Source of the DNA: a virus
Virus record (IMG/VR): IMGVR_UViG_3300050166_000039
Span: 1 to 64,000 of that record
Reading direction: 5' to 3' (one strand)
DNA: 64,000 nucleotides
Positions 1-7,354 of the stretch are shown in pieces. The position numbers and the translations under genes were made by a program. Every line of letters begins with the position of its first letter. The stretch's first letter is position 1. The notes under the pieces are model-generated. The model was not told the DNA's origin and did not search any database. It was given only the letters and a program-made list of their open reading frames with translations.

Positions 1-798
1 GCAACTGAACACTCAGTTATGTGTGCTGGATCTAAAGAAGATGAGGTTGGAACATTCCGAAACTTGATGGAAACATATCCAACAGGAATTCTTTCAATCG
101 TATCAGATACTTGGGATTTATGGAAAGTTTGTACTGAACATATTGTTACTCTTAAAGAAGAGATTTTAGCAAGAGACGGTAAAGTAGTTATTCGTCCTGA
201 CTCAGGAGACCCTTCCGATATTATTTGTGGAATGAATACGTCAATTCGTAAAGTTTCTGATGAAGAAAAAGAACATCCTTCATATAAAGGTGTTATTGAA
301 TTACTTTGGGACGTATTTGGTGGAACTATAAACGAACAAGGTTACAAAGTTCTTGACCCTCATATCGGAGCTATTTATGGTGACTCAATTACAATCGACC
401 GAGCAAATGAAATCTGCGCTCGATTAGAAGCTAAGGGATTTGCATCTACAAACGTAGTTCTTGGTATTGGTTCATTTACATATCAATATAATACTCGCGA
501 TACTTTCGGATTCGCAATGAAAGCAACGTACGTTGAGGTAAATAAACCTAAATTTGATGGTGATTTTAATCCCGAAGGCCGTGAAATCTTCAAAGACCCA
601 ATCACAGATGATGGTACTAAAAAATCAGCAACGGGTTTATTATGCGTGACTAAGCATAACGAAAACGGATATATGTTAGTTGATAAAGTTTCTTGGACTT
701 CCGAAGGTAACGGAGAACTTCAAACTATTTATAATGATGGTAAATTTGAAAACTATACAACACTTGAAGAAATTCGTAAACGCTTAAAGCAAGCATAA
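1..798 (+). CDS. nadV: Nicotinamide phosphoribosyltransferase (NAMPT/NadV family), 5' end outside window
   Basis: Converts nicotinamide and PRPP to NMN, the first step of NAD+ salvage. The reading frame is open from base 1, giving the C-terminal 265 residues of a family usually 460-500 aa long. Visible are the family motif VVIRPDSGDP (about residue 62), YGDSITIDR, and the GIGSFTYQYNTRDTFGFAMK segment that contacts phosphate and nicotinamide in NAMPT. It abuts the next gene with no gap (TAA then ATG), so it is the end of an operon that continues upstream. Phage NAMPT genes are known as part of NAD+ reconstitution against NAD-depleting defences; whether a PRPP synthetase lies upstream cannot be seen. 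Assignment is firm; role in counter-defence is inference. Confidence 0.92.
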   Translation, partial: ATEHSVMCAGSKEDEVGTFRNLMETYPTGILSIVSDTWDLWKVCTEHIVTLKEEILARDGKVVIRPDSGDPSDIICGMNTSIRKVSDEEKEHPSYKGVIELLWDVFGGTINEQGYKVLDPHIGAIYGDSITIDRANEICARLEAKGFASTNVVLGIGSFTYQYNTRDTFGFAMKATYVEVNKPKFDGDFNPEGREIFKDPITDDGTKKSATGLLCVTKHNENGYMLVDKVSWTSEGNGELQTIYNDGKFENYTTLEEIRKRLKQA

Positions 799-1437
799 AT
801 GAAAGTAATATTTTTAGATATCGATGGTGTTATGAATTCCAGAGCCTTTTATGAACAGAGGCATGAAAGGCGCTGGCGAAAACCAATCACATGGTGGTGG
901 GATTTAAAGAGCCTATTTAGAAAAATACTTGGAATCAAATCCAAAGGAGTTTCTATGGCAGATTACAAAACACCTAGAGATTTTTACACCTTTGATTATC
1001 AATTTAAAAGATTGGCAGAGGAAACTTGTCCTCAAAAGTGGAGATGGTTAAGTAGATGGTGTAATGAAACTGGCACGAAGATTTGTATCTCATCGGTTTG
1101 GAAAAATCATTTTGCCGAGAACGTTTACGTATCAGCGCCTGAACGATGGGAAAAGGCCCTGGTAAGACTTGGCTTCAAGCCCGGAACCTATGTTGGAATT
1201 ACCGGTGAGAGAAGAAGCCTAAGAGGTGAAGAGATTCAAGACTGGTTAGCTGTACATCCTGAGGTTGAAGACTATGCAATCCTAGACGATGATTCAGATA
1301 TGTTGCCTGAACAGTTTGCAAAGTTTCATCATTCAGACCCTTGGTTCGGCCTAACACCGAATCACTTGTATAGAATTGAAAGACAATTTAACAAGTTAAA
1401 CAATTACGAGCATCTTAATATAACCAGAAAAAAATGA
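799..1437 (+). CDS. HAD-family hydrolase, RNA-repair (HAD_SAK-like) type
   Basis: 212 aa. HAD motif I DIDGV (residues 7-11, nucleophile Asp7 and acid Asp9), motif II Ser-Ser in KICISSVWKNH (about 98-99), and an acidic motif IV YAILDDDSD near residue 160. The pattern of a short HAD with two serines followed by W resembles the HAD domain described in 'Swiss army knife' RNA repair proteins, where it acts as a nucleic-acid end phosphatase. An insert rich in Trp and basic residues (24-50) is not part of the core. It starts directly at the NAMPT stop and overlaps the next, paralogous HAD gene by 4 bases. Substrate is not shown by the sequence; RNA 3'/5' phosphates are an inference from the family and from the other RNA-repair genes in the window. 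Confidence 0.75.
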   Translation: MKVIFLDIDGVMNSRAFYEQRHERRWRKPITWWWDLKSLFRKILGIKSKGVSMADYKTPRDFYTFDYQFKRLAEETCPQKWRWLSRWCNETGTKICISSVWKNHFAENVYVSAPERWEKALVRLGFKPGTYVGITGERRSLRGEEIQDWLAVHPEVEDYAILDDDSDMLPEQFAKFHHSDPWFGLTPNHLYRIERQFNKLNNYEHLNITRKK

Positions 1438-2030
1438 AAGTAATATTTTTAGACCATGACGGTGTGATTTGTCTCTCTAGCGAATGGGGCACTCGTCACA
1501 AGAAACAGGAGAAAGCACGTAGAAAATTGAGTCAATCAATCATGTCATTGCCAGTTCTGTCTAGATATGATGACTTTAATAAGGAGGCGGTTAAGGTCCT
1601 GAACGAGATTCTGGAAGCGGCTGGAGCTGAGATCGTAGTTAGTTCAGATTGGAAGCGATGGGCAGACGTCGAGGAGATGGGAGAATACTACTTATCACAG
1701 GGCATTATTAAGAAGCCGATTGATTTTACGCCTTACTGTTCAGATTTACAACGTGAGGGTAGGATTCCAGATTACGATAACTTTAAGTGGACTCGCAGTG
1801 AAGACCTAGAACAAGAGAGACATTTTGAAATCTTGGACTGGTTAAGCAGACATCCGGAGGTGACTCATTGGGTTGCGATTGATGATTTGCACATGGGAAT
1901 TCATGTTGCTAATAGTAGTTACGGTCCCTTTGATAGAGAGTGGGGTCTTCAAAATTTTGTCTGGACACCTCAAAGCGATGAAGGCATTAAGCAGTCAGGT
2001 ATTAAAGAAAAAATATTGAAATTTTTTTAA
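1434..2030 (+). CDS. HAD-family hydrolase, paralogue of the preceding gene
   Basis: 198 aa with the same layout as its neighbour: MKVIFLDHDGV at the N-terminus (Asp7, Asp9), EIVVSSDWKRW (motif II, about residue 70) and WVAIDDL (motif IV, about 150). The first eight residues are nearly identical to the upstream gene, pointing to tandem duplication followed by divergence. The start overlaps the upstream stop (ATGA). The operon ends here at a strong terminator. Likely a second phosphatase for nucleic-acid ends or nucleotides; specificity unknown. Confidence 0.75.
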   Translation: MKVIFLDHDGVICLSSEWGTRHKKQEKARRKLSQSIMSLPVLSRYDDFNKEAVKVLNEILEAAGAEIVVSSDWKRWADVEEMGEYYLSQGIIKKPIDFTPYCSDLQREGRIPDYDNFKWTRSEDLEQERHFEILDWLSRHPEVTHWVAIDDLHMGIHVANSSYGPFDREWGLQNFVWTPQSDEGIKQSGIKEKILKFF

Positions 2031-2040
2031 AAATAATTAG

Positions 2041-2068
2041 CCCGAGATTTTTTAGTCTCGGGTTTTTT
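2041..2068 (+). terminator. Rho-independent terminator, CCCGAGA/TCTCGGG type (copy 1 of 6)
   Basis: Perfect 7-bp stem CCCGAGA/TCTCGGG around an 8-nt TTTTTTAG loop, followed by six T. The same hairpin, base for base, ends five other operons in the window and is always followed at once by the class I promoter. Confidence 0.9.
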
Positions 2069-2087
2069 AGTTATATTTACCTATAAC
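2063..2087 (+). promoter_or_regulatory. Class I promoter (copy 1), fused to terminator
   Basis: TTATATTTACCTATAAC directly after the terminator T-tract, 18 bases before the next start codon. The T-tract lies where a -33 element would be and TATATTTA resembles the Bacteroidetes -7 box TAnnTTTG. Promoter function is inferred from 17 occurrences ahead of operons. Confidence 0.7.
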
Positions 2088-2104
2088 AATTAAATAAGAA
2101 GACA

Positions 2105-2656
2105 ATGGAAATCGTAATAGGTTCAAAAGTAAAACATATACCAACAGGTAAGATTGTCACAGTGAAATCGAAAACTAAAGTCTTTATTCAAGGAACTATT
2201 CCAGATGAAGAAGTTGATTGGATGGTAGGTAGGTCGGTTAAAGTTCGAATCACCGAATGTGAAACTTACATTGAACCACCAAAAGAAAAATCTGCGTATG
2301 AAATTATGCGTGAACGAAATATGGAAGATGCTAAGAAATTAACACCATCTCCAAAGGAAGTTGGCCAACATATTTTGTGGTTAAAAATGGCGGTGATGGA
2401 CCGCATTGAGCAGATTGAGAATCTAAAAGATGATAAGCTAAAAACTTTTAGGTCTGGAGAAACTTTCGGTTTCACTGAGCCCTATGTTAATCTATTAATG
2501 CACCATGCGTATGAAGCAGGTAAGAACAATGCGACTGACAGTTTAACGCGTCATTTTAATGAATCAACCCGAGATATGAAAACTGCAATGGATTCTATTA
2601 TCAAGGCATTAGATGATAACGGATTTTTACCAGACCATGACAATTATGAGTACTAA
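2105..2656 (+). CDS. Hypothetical protein, SH3-like N-terminus
   Basis: 183 aa. The first 60 residues (IGSKVKHIPTGKIVTVKSK..) look like a small beta-barrel of the SH3/KOW sort; the rest is helical and charged. First gene after a class I promoter, overlapping the HNH gene at its 3' end. No function assigned. Confidence 0.7.
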   Translation: MEIVIGSKVKHIPTGKIVTVKSKTKVFIQGTIPDEEVDWMVGRSVKVRITECETYIEPPKEKSAYEIMRERNMEDAKKLTPSPKEVGQHILWLKMAVMDRIEQIENLKDDKLKTFRSGETFGFTEPYVNLLMHHAYEAGKNNATDSLTRHFNESTRDMKTAMDSIIKALDDNGFLPDHDNYEY

Positions 2657-3017
2657 GATGAAAATTGATAGAGCCCTAATTCACTCTAAATACGATGGTA
2701 GATGTGCGTATTGTGGCACTGAAATCACAGTCAAACAGATGCAGGTTGACCACATTCAACCACATTGGCATACTGTTACCGAAGAAGAGGCACTTAGATG
2801 TGGCATTAAAAAAGGTTCACATGATGTTGAGAATCTAAATCCAAGTTGTGCAAGATGCAATCGCTGGAAAAGCACTTGGACTCTGGAGCAGTTTAGAAAT
2901 CAGGTGCAAACATCAATTAATCGCTTAACGCGAGATACTCCTAACTTTAACTTAGCCCTAGATTATGGTCTAATAGAGATAAAACCAATCACAGTTAAAT
3001 TCTATTTTGAAAAATGA
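2646..3017 (+). CDS. HNH endonuclease
   Basis: Small HNH nuclease. Two zinc-knuckle pairs, CAYC near the N-terminus and CARC further on, frame the catalytic stretch QVDHIQPHW and the closing N-P-S-C-x-x-C-N motif. The start is uncertain: ATGs at 2613, 2646 and 2658 are in frame; 2646 or 2658 gives a normal short overlap or junction with the upstream stop at 2656, whereas 2613 would add a non-conserved leader. No group I intron surrounds it, so it reads as a free-standing gene, either a homing endonuclease or a packaging/repair nuclease. Overlaps the following gene by 4 bases. Confidence 0.82.
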   Translation: MSTKMKIDRALIHSKYDGRCAYCGTEITVKQMQVDHIQPHWHTVTEEEALRCGIKKGSHDVENLNPSCARCNRWKSTWTLEQFRNQVQTSINRLTRDTPNFNLALDYGLIEIKPITVKFYFEK

Positions 3018-3403
3018 AAACACCAAAAATTAACACACAAGGACTTGACATCAATCAAGATCTTTTAGAGACTCTTAGAAACTTTAAGCAGGGTCAAATC
3101 TTAGAAAACTCATATCTCAGATTTCAACATTCTGTTCCTCGTGAGATGATGGAATTAGAGTCTAGGCTTGGAGAAGACGTGGCAGACGAATTTATAAAAC
3201 GCGACTGTATGAAAGGATTCGCAGACACTGTATGGAATAAGTATAATGAAGAGATTGAAATCGATAGAAGCCCTGCTGGGAAAGTATATCGCTTAGACTT
3301 GATGGTGATGCACCTAACAGACTTAAAGCATATTGTAGAGTATTGTGTTAGAACCATGCCAGAATCAGCAATTCAAAAAATTAGAAACAATGAAAACAGT
3401 TAA
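3014..3403 (+). CDS. Hypothetical protein
   Basis: 129 aa, largely helical, no recognisable motif. Start overlaps the HNH stop (ATGA) and its end overlaps the lipoprotein start, so it is translated within the same operon. Confidence 0.65.
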   Translation: MKTPKINTQGLDINQDLLETLRNFKQGQILENSYLRFQHSVPREMMELESRLGEDVADEFIKRDCMKGFADTVWNKYNEEIEIDRSPAGKVYRLDLMVMHLTDLKHIVEYCVRTMPESAIQKIRNNENS

Positions 3404-3656
3404 AATCTTTGCGGTTCTTACCGCCCTATTACTCTCTTCATGTGGTGAACGCAAACCAGACACTGTACGTCATTATAAGTATAATGTCGGTGATGTAGTT
3501 TCATTAAAGCCCGACGGAACTAAAGCAACCGTAATGGCAAGATATAATGTCAGTGATTCTTATGACTATGTCGTAAAGTACTATGTAGCAGACGACGAGA
3601 GATACTCCGAAGATTTAATTAAAGAGTTTGAAATCTTTGGTAAAATAATTCAGTAA
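3390..3656 (+). CDS. Small predicted lipoprotein
   Basis: 88 aa. MKTVKIFAVLTALLLSSC is a lipoprotein signal peptide with the lipobox ending at Cys18; the mature part is a short soluble domain with a YKYNVGDVVSLK segment of SH3-like character. The ATG at 3390 is chosen over an in-frame ATG at 3345 because only it places the signal peptide at the N-terminus. Likely anchored in the host inner or outer membrane during infection; role unknown (superinfection exclusion is one option). Confidence 0.7.
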   Translation: MKTVKIFAVLTALLLSSCGERKPDTVRHYKYNVGDVVSLKPDGTKATVMARYNVSDSYDYVVKYYVADDERYSEDLIKEFEIFGKIIQ

Positions 3657-3659
3657 ATA

Positions 3660-3698
3660 TTTTTTTTATTCGGGAATTATAGTTAGATTTACCTATCT
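3660..3698 (+). promoter_or_regulatory. Class I promoter (copy 2)
   Basis: TTTTTTTATTCGGGAATTATAG followed by TTAGATTTACCTATC, without a terminator. About 30 bases upstream of the next start codon. The 5' T-rich block plus the TAGATTTA box repeats almost unchanged at 4550. Confidence 0.7.
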
Positions 3699-3727
3699 TA
3701 AATAATCAAACAAAAACAATACTTATC

Positions 3728-3940
3728 ATGGCAAAAAAGAAGCAAGACGACGTAAAATTTGGCAGAATTTCTAAAGAGGAATTTGAGGAATTAATGAAAG
3801 CCTCTGAGAAAGTGCGTCACAATGCAGAACGCTCAATCGAACAAACCGGAGTTGCTAGAGCTGGTTACATCATGATGAAAGGAGTTCCTCATGTTTATCG
3901 CAATGGCGAGTATGTTCCAATGACTAAAGTTGCTAAGTAA
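3728..3940 (+). CDS. Hypothetical small basic protein
   Basis: 70 aa, starts MAKKKQDDVKFG; charged and probably cytoplasmic. First gene behind a class I promoter and overlaps the next gene by one base (TAATG). No function recognised. Confidence 0.65.
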   Translation: MAKKKQDDVKFGRISKEEFEELMKASEKVRHNAERSIEQTGVARAGYIMMKGVPHVYRNGEYVPMTKVAK

Positions 3941-4299
3941 TGCAGATTGAGATTGAACAAGACCCGCATTATGGTGAAGTGTTCGCCTTATTGCGTCTCT
4001 CCTCTGGAACCTATGTTTGTCCGGGTTGGCACAGGGTTCCAGAGGGCACCACCAGAGAGCAGATAGTAATGCTGCCTATAGTTAATAAGGCCCCAAGCGC
4101 AAGTGTCTTAGAGAAGCCTAAAAAAGCAGCAGCAATCAATAAGAGCTGGAAAGTTGCAGGCTCAAAGCCCGGCACCGTCTACGATGTCACTAATAAGAAC
4201 GGCAAGTGGTCTTGTAGTTGCCCGAGCGCCTCATTTCATAGAGGTGATTGTAAACACGTTAAAAAACTTAAATTAGAAGAGTATGCAGAGCAAGTATAA
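3940..4299 (+). CDS. SWIM zinc-finger protein
   Basis: 119 aa. The C-terminal third carries the SWIM signature CSCPSASFHRGDCKH (C-x-C-xn-C-x-H), a zinc-binding module in DNA-, RNA- and protein-binding proteins. The N-terminal part has no clear domain. Translationally coupled to the gene before it (TAATG) and overlapping the next membrane protein by 17 bases. A nucleic-acid or protein adaptor is likely; target unknown. Confidence 0.75.
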   Translation: MQIEIEQDPHYGEVFALLRLSSGTYVCPGWHRVPEGTTREQIVMLPIVNKAPSASVLEKPKKAAAINKSWKVAGSKPGTVYDVTNKNGKWSCSCPSASFHRGDCKHVKKLKLEEYAEQV

Positions 4300-4516
4300 A
4301 AAAATTTTAGTAGCGTTTTGCCTAAGTTTAGCGATTTACTCATTTATAGTTATCCTAACTAAGCCAAAGCCTTACGCTATTCACATTGACGGTCAAACTG
4401 AGTATCGACGTTATGAGTATGATTGTGATTCGGTCATTGGTAATTATGCGTACCGAGACGGTGTCAAGTTAAAGTTGGCCGGTAAAACCGATCACTTTTT
4501 TAATGAGGTTAAATAA
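4283..4516 (+). CDS. Single-pass membrane protein, hypothetical
   Basis: 77 aa with one N-terminal membrane segment (about residues 8-26, VAFCLSLAIYSFIVIL) after a lysine-rich start, and a short polar C-terminus that would lie in the periplasm. Unknown function. Confidence 0.6.
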   Translation: MQSKYKKILVAFCLSLAIYSFIVILTKPKPYAIHIDGQTEYRRYEYDCDSVIGNYAYRDGVKLKLAGKTDHFFNEVK

Positions 4517-4549
4517 TCTTGAAAATAATTCAGTAAATATTTTTTTTAT

Positions 4550-4578
4550 TCGGGAATTATTGTTAGATTTACCTATCA
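4550..4578 (+). promoter_or_regulatory. Class I promoter (copy 3)
   Basis: TTATTCGGGAATTATTG then TTAGATTTACCTATC, nearly identical to copy 2 over more than 40 bases (from GAAAATAATTCAG or AATAATTCAG onward), which suggests that whole intergenic cassettes have been copied. Confidence 0.7.
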
Positions 4579-4595
4579 AACAATAACAAACAGAT

Positions 4596-4874
4596 ATGAA
4601 CTTTCAAAAATTTAACCGTCATGAAATTTTCAACGCAGAGATGATGAAGTATCACTCTACGACCGTTCGTCAAGTAGAAGATTTCTTAATAGATACAGAG
4701 CAAGACCTGTTTAATGACTTGACTAACTCATTATATGGTATCTGGGACGGTTACTTATATACTGACATATTACAGTCCGCAAAGAAGTATCGTCTTACTC
4801 AAGAGCTTGTTGCTAGGGTTAAAATAACCATCAATTTCATCATGGAGAAGACACATCTTCATGAAACAATTTAA
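4596..4874 (+). CDS. Hypothetical protein
   Basis: 92 aa, helical, no motif recognised. First gene of the operon that carries the tRNA nucleotidyltransferase. Confidence 0.6.
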   Translation: MNFQKFNRHEIFNAEMMKYHSTTVRQVEDFLIDTEQDLFNDLTNSLYGIWDGYLYTDILQSAKKYRLTQELVARVKITINFIMEKTHLHETI

Positions 4875-4885
4875 TCATTAAGAAG

Positions 4886-5620
4886 ATGCCGAAAATATAC
4901 CGCGTAGGAGGTTGTGTTAGAGACCGCTTAATGGGATTAGAGTCAAAGGACATTGACTTTACCTTTGTGTTAGATGATGAGAGAACCGTAGCAGAGGGCT
5001 TCGAGATCATGACAGATTGGTTAGATGACCATGGCTTCACTATCTTCCTAAGCACACCAGAATGTTTTACAATCCGGGCCAAGTTTCCACAGGGTCATGT
5101 AAATGAAGGCATGGTGGCAGATTTTGTGCTGGCTAGAAAAGAAGTTGGCTACGAAGAAGGAACTCGCCGTCCAATCTTAGAACTTGGCACTCTCGAAGAT
5201 GACTTGATTCGTAGAGACTTTACAGTCAACGCTATCGCCGAGGCCGAGGATGGAACCCTGATCGACCCCTTTGGTGGAGGGCAGGACATTATTGATCGAG
5301 TACTAAGAACCCCGACGGACCCAATGATTACGTTAATGGATGACCCATTGCGTATCTTGCGTGCTTTCAGATTCGCATTGACGAAGAACTTCTTAATGGA
5401 TGAGAAATTACAGGCCGCTATCTCTCAGCGAGAAGCATGGGATAAAATGAAACTAGTAGTTAGTCAGGACCGTATAAGAGATGAACTAACCAAGTGTTTT
5501 CATCACGATACAGTTACTACCTTAGGCATGTTGTTCGTGATTGAAGAAGAGGTGCCAGGAGTGGTGGCCGATGTTTTATTCACAAACGGCTTGTGGCTAC
5601 AACCAACAAACAAAAAGTAA
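4886..5620 (+). CDS. CCA-adding enzyme / tRNA nucleotidyltransferase-like (class II)
   Basis: 244 aa. Class II nucleotidyltransferase head: GGCVRDRLMG (8-17), metal-binding DIDFT (22-26), DFVLA around 75, the EDDLIRRDFTVNAIA block (about 105-120) and the DDPLRILRAFRF neck motif (about 152-163). It stops soon after the neck, so the C-terminal tRNA-body domain of about 400-aa cellular enzymes is largely missing. Expected reaction: adds C, C and A to tRNA 3' ends, or repairs them. Most tRNA genes in the window lack an encoded CCA, which fits a need for it. Poly(A) polymerase activity is the main alternative because the families share these motifs. Confidence 0.85.
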   Translation: MPKIYRVGGCVRDRLMGLESKDIDFTFVLDDERTVAEGFEIMTDWLDDHGFTIFLSTPECFTIRAKFPQGHVNEGMVADFVLARKEVGYEEGTRRPILELGTLEDDLIRRDFTVNAIAEAEDGTLIDPFGGGQDIIDRVLRTPTDPMITLMDDPLRILRAFRFALTKNFLMDEKLQAAISQREAWDKMKLVVSQDRIRDELTKCFHHDTVTTLGMLFVIEEEVPGVVADVLFTNGLWLQPTNKK

Positions 5621-5621
5621 A

Positions 5622-6083
5622 ATGGCAAAGATTAAAATTTATTTAGATGATGTTAGAACCCCGGTCGATAAGGATTGGACGGTGGTGAGAAATTTTGAAC
5701 AGTTTGTTAGCACCATTGAGTATATTCAGCTTGAGAACGTTGAGATGATTTCCTTCGATCACGACTTAGGCGATACTGCAATGCAAGAGTATTACACTAA
5801 CGTGCGTCATAATTACAAGATAGATTATGACAATATCTTAGAGAAGACAGGAATGGATTGCGCTAAGTGGCTAGTGGACCACTATTATGATAACTATCAC
5901 ATAGATGAAGAGCTGATTAGTCGAAGCAGCAAGAGGTTGTTAGGTATATTGTTCCCGAAAGTCTATGTACACTCTGCGAACCCGATTGGCAGTGCTAACA
6001 TTATGGGATACTTGAACAACTTCTTTATGAATGAAGGTCAACCCCAAAGTTGCGTTAGGGTTAGAATTGACCATACCGTGTAA
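5622..6083 (+). CDS. cREC-like receiver-domain protein (cyclic-phosphate-processing receiver type)
   Basis: 153 aa. N-terminal IYLDDVRTP (5-13) and MISFDHDLGD (about 45-54) match the pattern of the cREC domain, a degenerate receiver fold predicted to act in processing of cyclic phosphates at RNA ends. The ATG at 5622 follows the nucleotidyltransferase stop by one base; an earlier in-frame ATG at 5541 would run through that gene and is not used here. Its position next to a CCA-adding-like enzyme supports an RNA 3'-end role, but catalysis by this family is a prediction, so the function is inference. Confidence 0.65.
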   Translation: MAKIKIYLDDVRTPVDKDWTVVRNFEQFVSTIEYIQLENVEMISFDHDLGDTAMQEYYTNVRHNYKIDYDNILEKTGMDCAKWLVDHYYDNYHIDEELISRSSKRLLGILFPKVYVHSANPIGSANIMGYLNNFFMNEGQPQSCVRVRIDHTV

Positions 6084-6110
6084 GTTAAAAAAATTATTGA
6101 AAATAAATAG

Positions 6111-6138
6111 CCCGAGATTTTTTAGTCTCGGGTTTTTT
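6111..6138 (+). terminator. Terminator, CCCGAGA/TCTCGGG type (copy 2)
   Basis: Same 7-bp stem, TTTTTTAG loop and T-tract as copy 1, ending the nucleotidyltransferase-cREC operon. Confidence 0.9.
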
Positions 6139-6157
6139 AGTTATATTTACCTATAAC
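6133..6157 (+). promoter_or_regulatory. Class I promoter (copy 4), fused to terminator
   Basis: TTATATTTACCTATAAC immediately behind the terminator, as at 2063. Confidence 0.7.
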
Positions 6158-6167
6158 ATTAAAGAAG

Positions 6168-6386
6168 ATGATGCTGAAAAAATATCTAAACGAATCAATC
6201 TGCTATTTTACAGGGCATGTGTATGAAAGAACTTTCAACACTAAAAAAGACTGTATAATCAGCGCTCCGATCGTAGCACAAAACTTACAGACCGGTCACA
6301 GAACACAAGCACACCAAAGTTATGATGAGCACAAGTGTTCAAGATGCGGTAAAATTAAAATGCTCGCCGGGGACCCTACGATTTAA
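6168..6386 (+). CDS. Small zinc-ribbon-like protein
   Basis: 72 aa. A single CSRCGKIK knuckle near the C-terminus, a form seen in several tiny proteins of this window (22053 and 33445 also end in CxxCG). One zinc knuckle alone may dimerise around a metal. Function unknown. Confidence 0.6.
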   Translation: MMLKKYLNESICYFTGHVYERTFNTKKDCIISAPIVAQNLQTGHRTQAHQSYDEHKCSRCGKIKMLAGDPTI

Positions 6387-6419
6387 ACAAATAGATACTA
6401 AAAAAATATTAGTCATACA

Positions 6420-6638
6420 ATGGCATCATTTAAAATCTTCATTAAAGGCGACTCGAAAAAATGTTGGTCTATTCACAAGAAAATCTTTAACTTTCTAGAG
6501 AAAGACATGGTTTTCGGCGAAGTCTCGGCGAACGACGAAGTTATGACAAAGGACGGAATGTTTTTAGACATTGATATACAACCAGATTGGCACGAGTTTC
6601 AATTTATTTCTAAAATTAAAGAGGTCACCGTTTTATAA
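6420..6638 (+). CDS. Hypothetical protein
   Basis: 72 aa, alternating beta-strand pattern, no motif recognised. Lies between the zinc-ribbon gene and the DenV-like gene in one operon. Confidence 0.55.
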   Translation: MASFKIFIKGDSKKCWSIHKKIFNFLEKDMVFGEVSANDEVMTKDGMFLDIDIQPDWHEFQFISKIKEVTVL

Positions 6639-6645
6639 TTAATAT

Positions 6646-7098
6646 ATGACAAGAATTAATGCAACTATACCTCCTTCGGCTCTTTGTGACCAACATCTTG
6701 TCGCCGAGTATCGAGAGATACTTAGAACTATAGCGCTGGCAACAAAGAAGCCTGTGATTGAAAGCAGGCTGCCTAAGCAGTTCACCTTAGGCACTGGTCA
6801 CGTGCTATTCTTCTATAACAAACTAAAATACATTCACCTTCGCTTTAATGCTCTTAGAGATGAATTAATTAAGCGCAGATTTGAAGTCAATATGGAATAT
6901 GACCCGACTAAAGTAGTAGGGCATGAACACCTATACAATGACTGGGCTGGCACCGATGAAGCGAAGGAATTGGTTATTGACCGAATCTATGAAAGAGCGC
7001 TGACAATGAAAAGAATCACTCACTATGGTATCTCTATCACCGCTGACCAGTATCACTTACGCCTAACTAACTGTATTACACTATGCATGAAATACTAA
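6646..7098 (+). CDS. denV: Pyrimidine dimer DNA glycosylase / endonuclease V (DenV family)
   Basis: 150 aa, close to the 138 aa of T4 DenV. The N-terminus MTRIN supplies the catalytic Thr2 alpha-amino group (after Met removal) and Arg3; DQHLVAEYREI holds the catalytic Glu24 (T4 Glu23) and nearby Arg; TLGTGHVLFFYNKL matches the T4 stretch following it. It excises cis-syn thymine dimers and nicks at the abasic site, so it protects phage DNA from UV. The start follows the previous stop by 7 bases and the end overlaps a small membrane protein. Sits beside an Fpg/Nei-type glycosylase, forming a base-excision pair. Confidence 0.9.
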   Translation: MTRINATIPPSALCDQHLVAEYREILRTIALATKKPVIESRLPKQFTLGTGHVLFFYNKLKYIHLRFNALRDELIKRRFEVNMEYDPTKVVGHEHLYNDWAGTDEAKELVIDRIYERALTMKRITHYGISITADQYHLRLTNCITLCMKY

Positions 7099-7304
7099 TC
7101 TATCTGTGGATTGGGGTAGCCGCTGCCTTCGGAGCCCAGCTAATTCAAATTAAAGCGGCAAAGGTCGATCAGAGAGTAGATGACTTTTCACTCACTGACC
7201 ACATACTAATTGTTGCCCTGTGGCCCATCTTCGTCACTTACGTCTCATGGAGTCTGAGTAAAATAATTATTAATCAGTTTATTGAAACCAAACGCAACAA
7301 GTAG
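7083..7304 (+). CDS. Small membrane protein, hypothetical
   Basis: 73 aa with two hydrophobic stretches (about residues 4-24 and 40-62) and a lysine-rich tail. Overlaps the DenV gene by 16 bases. Function unknown. Confidence 0.55.
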   Translation: MHEILIYLWIGVAAAFGAQLIQIKAAKVDQRVDDFSLTDHILIVALWPIFVTYVSWSLSKIIINQFIETKRNK

Positions 7305-7354
7305 AATATAAGGATTGTCTTTCCGGGTTTGAAGGTTTAACTTAAAGAGCACAC

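Noticed and set aside
19-798. Internal ATG at 19 as the true start of the NAMPT gene
   Set aside because: The frame is open to base 1 and the upstream residues continue the family alignment; the gene is cut by the window edge.
2030-2105. TTG upstream of the common terminator as a -33 element
   Set aside because: TTGAAAATAA precedes the hairpin in several copies but lies more than 40 bases from TATATTTA, too far for a -33/-7 pair.
2613-3017. Group I intron around the HNH gene
   Set aside because: The flanking genes are complete and no intron core pairings were seen.
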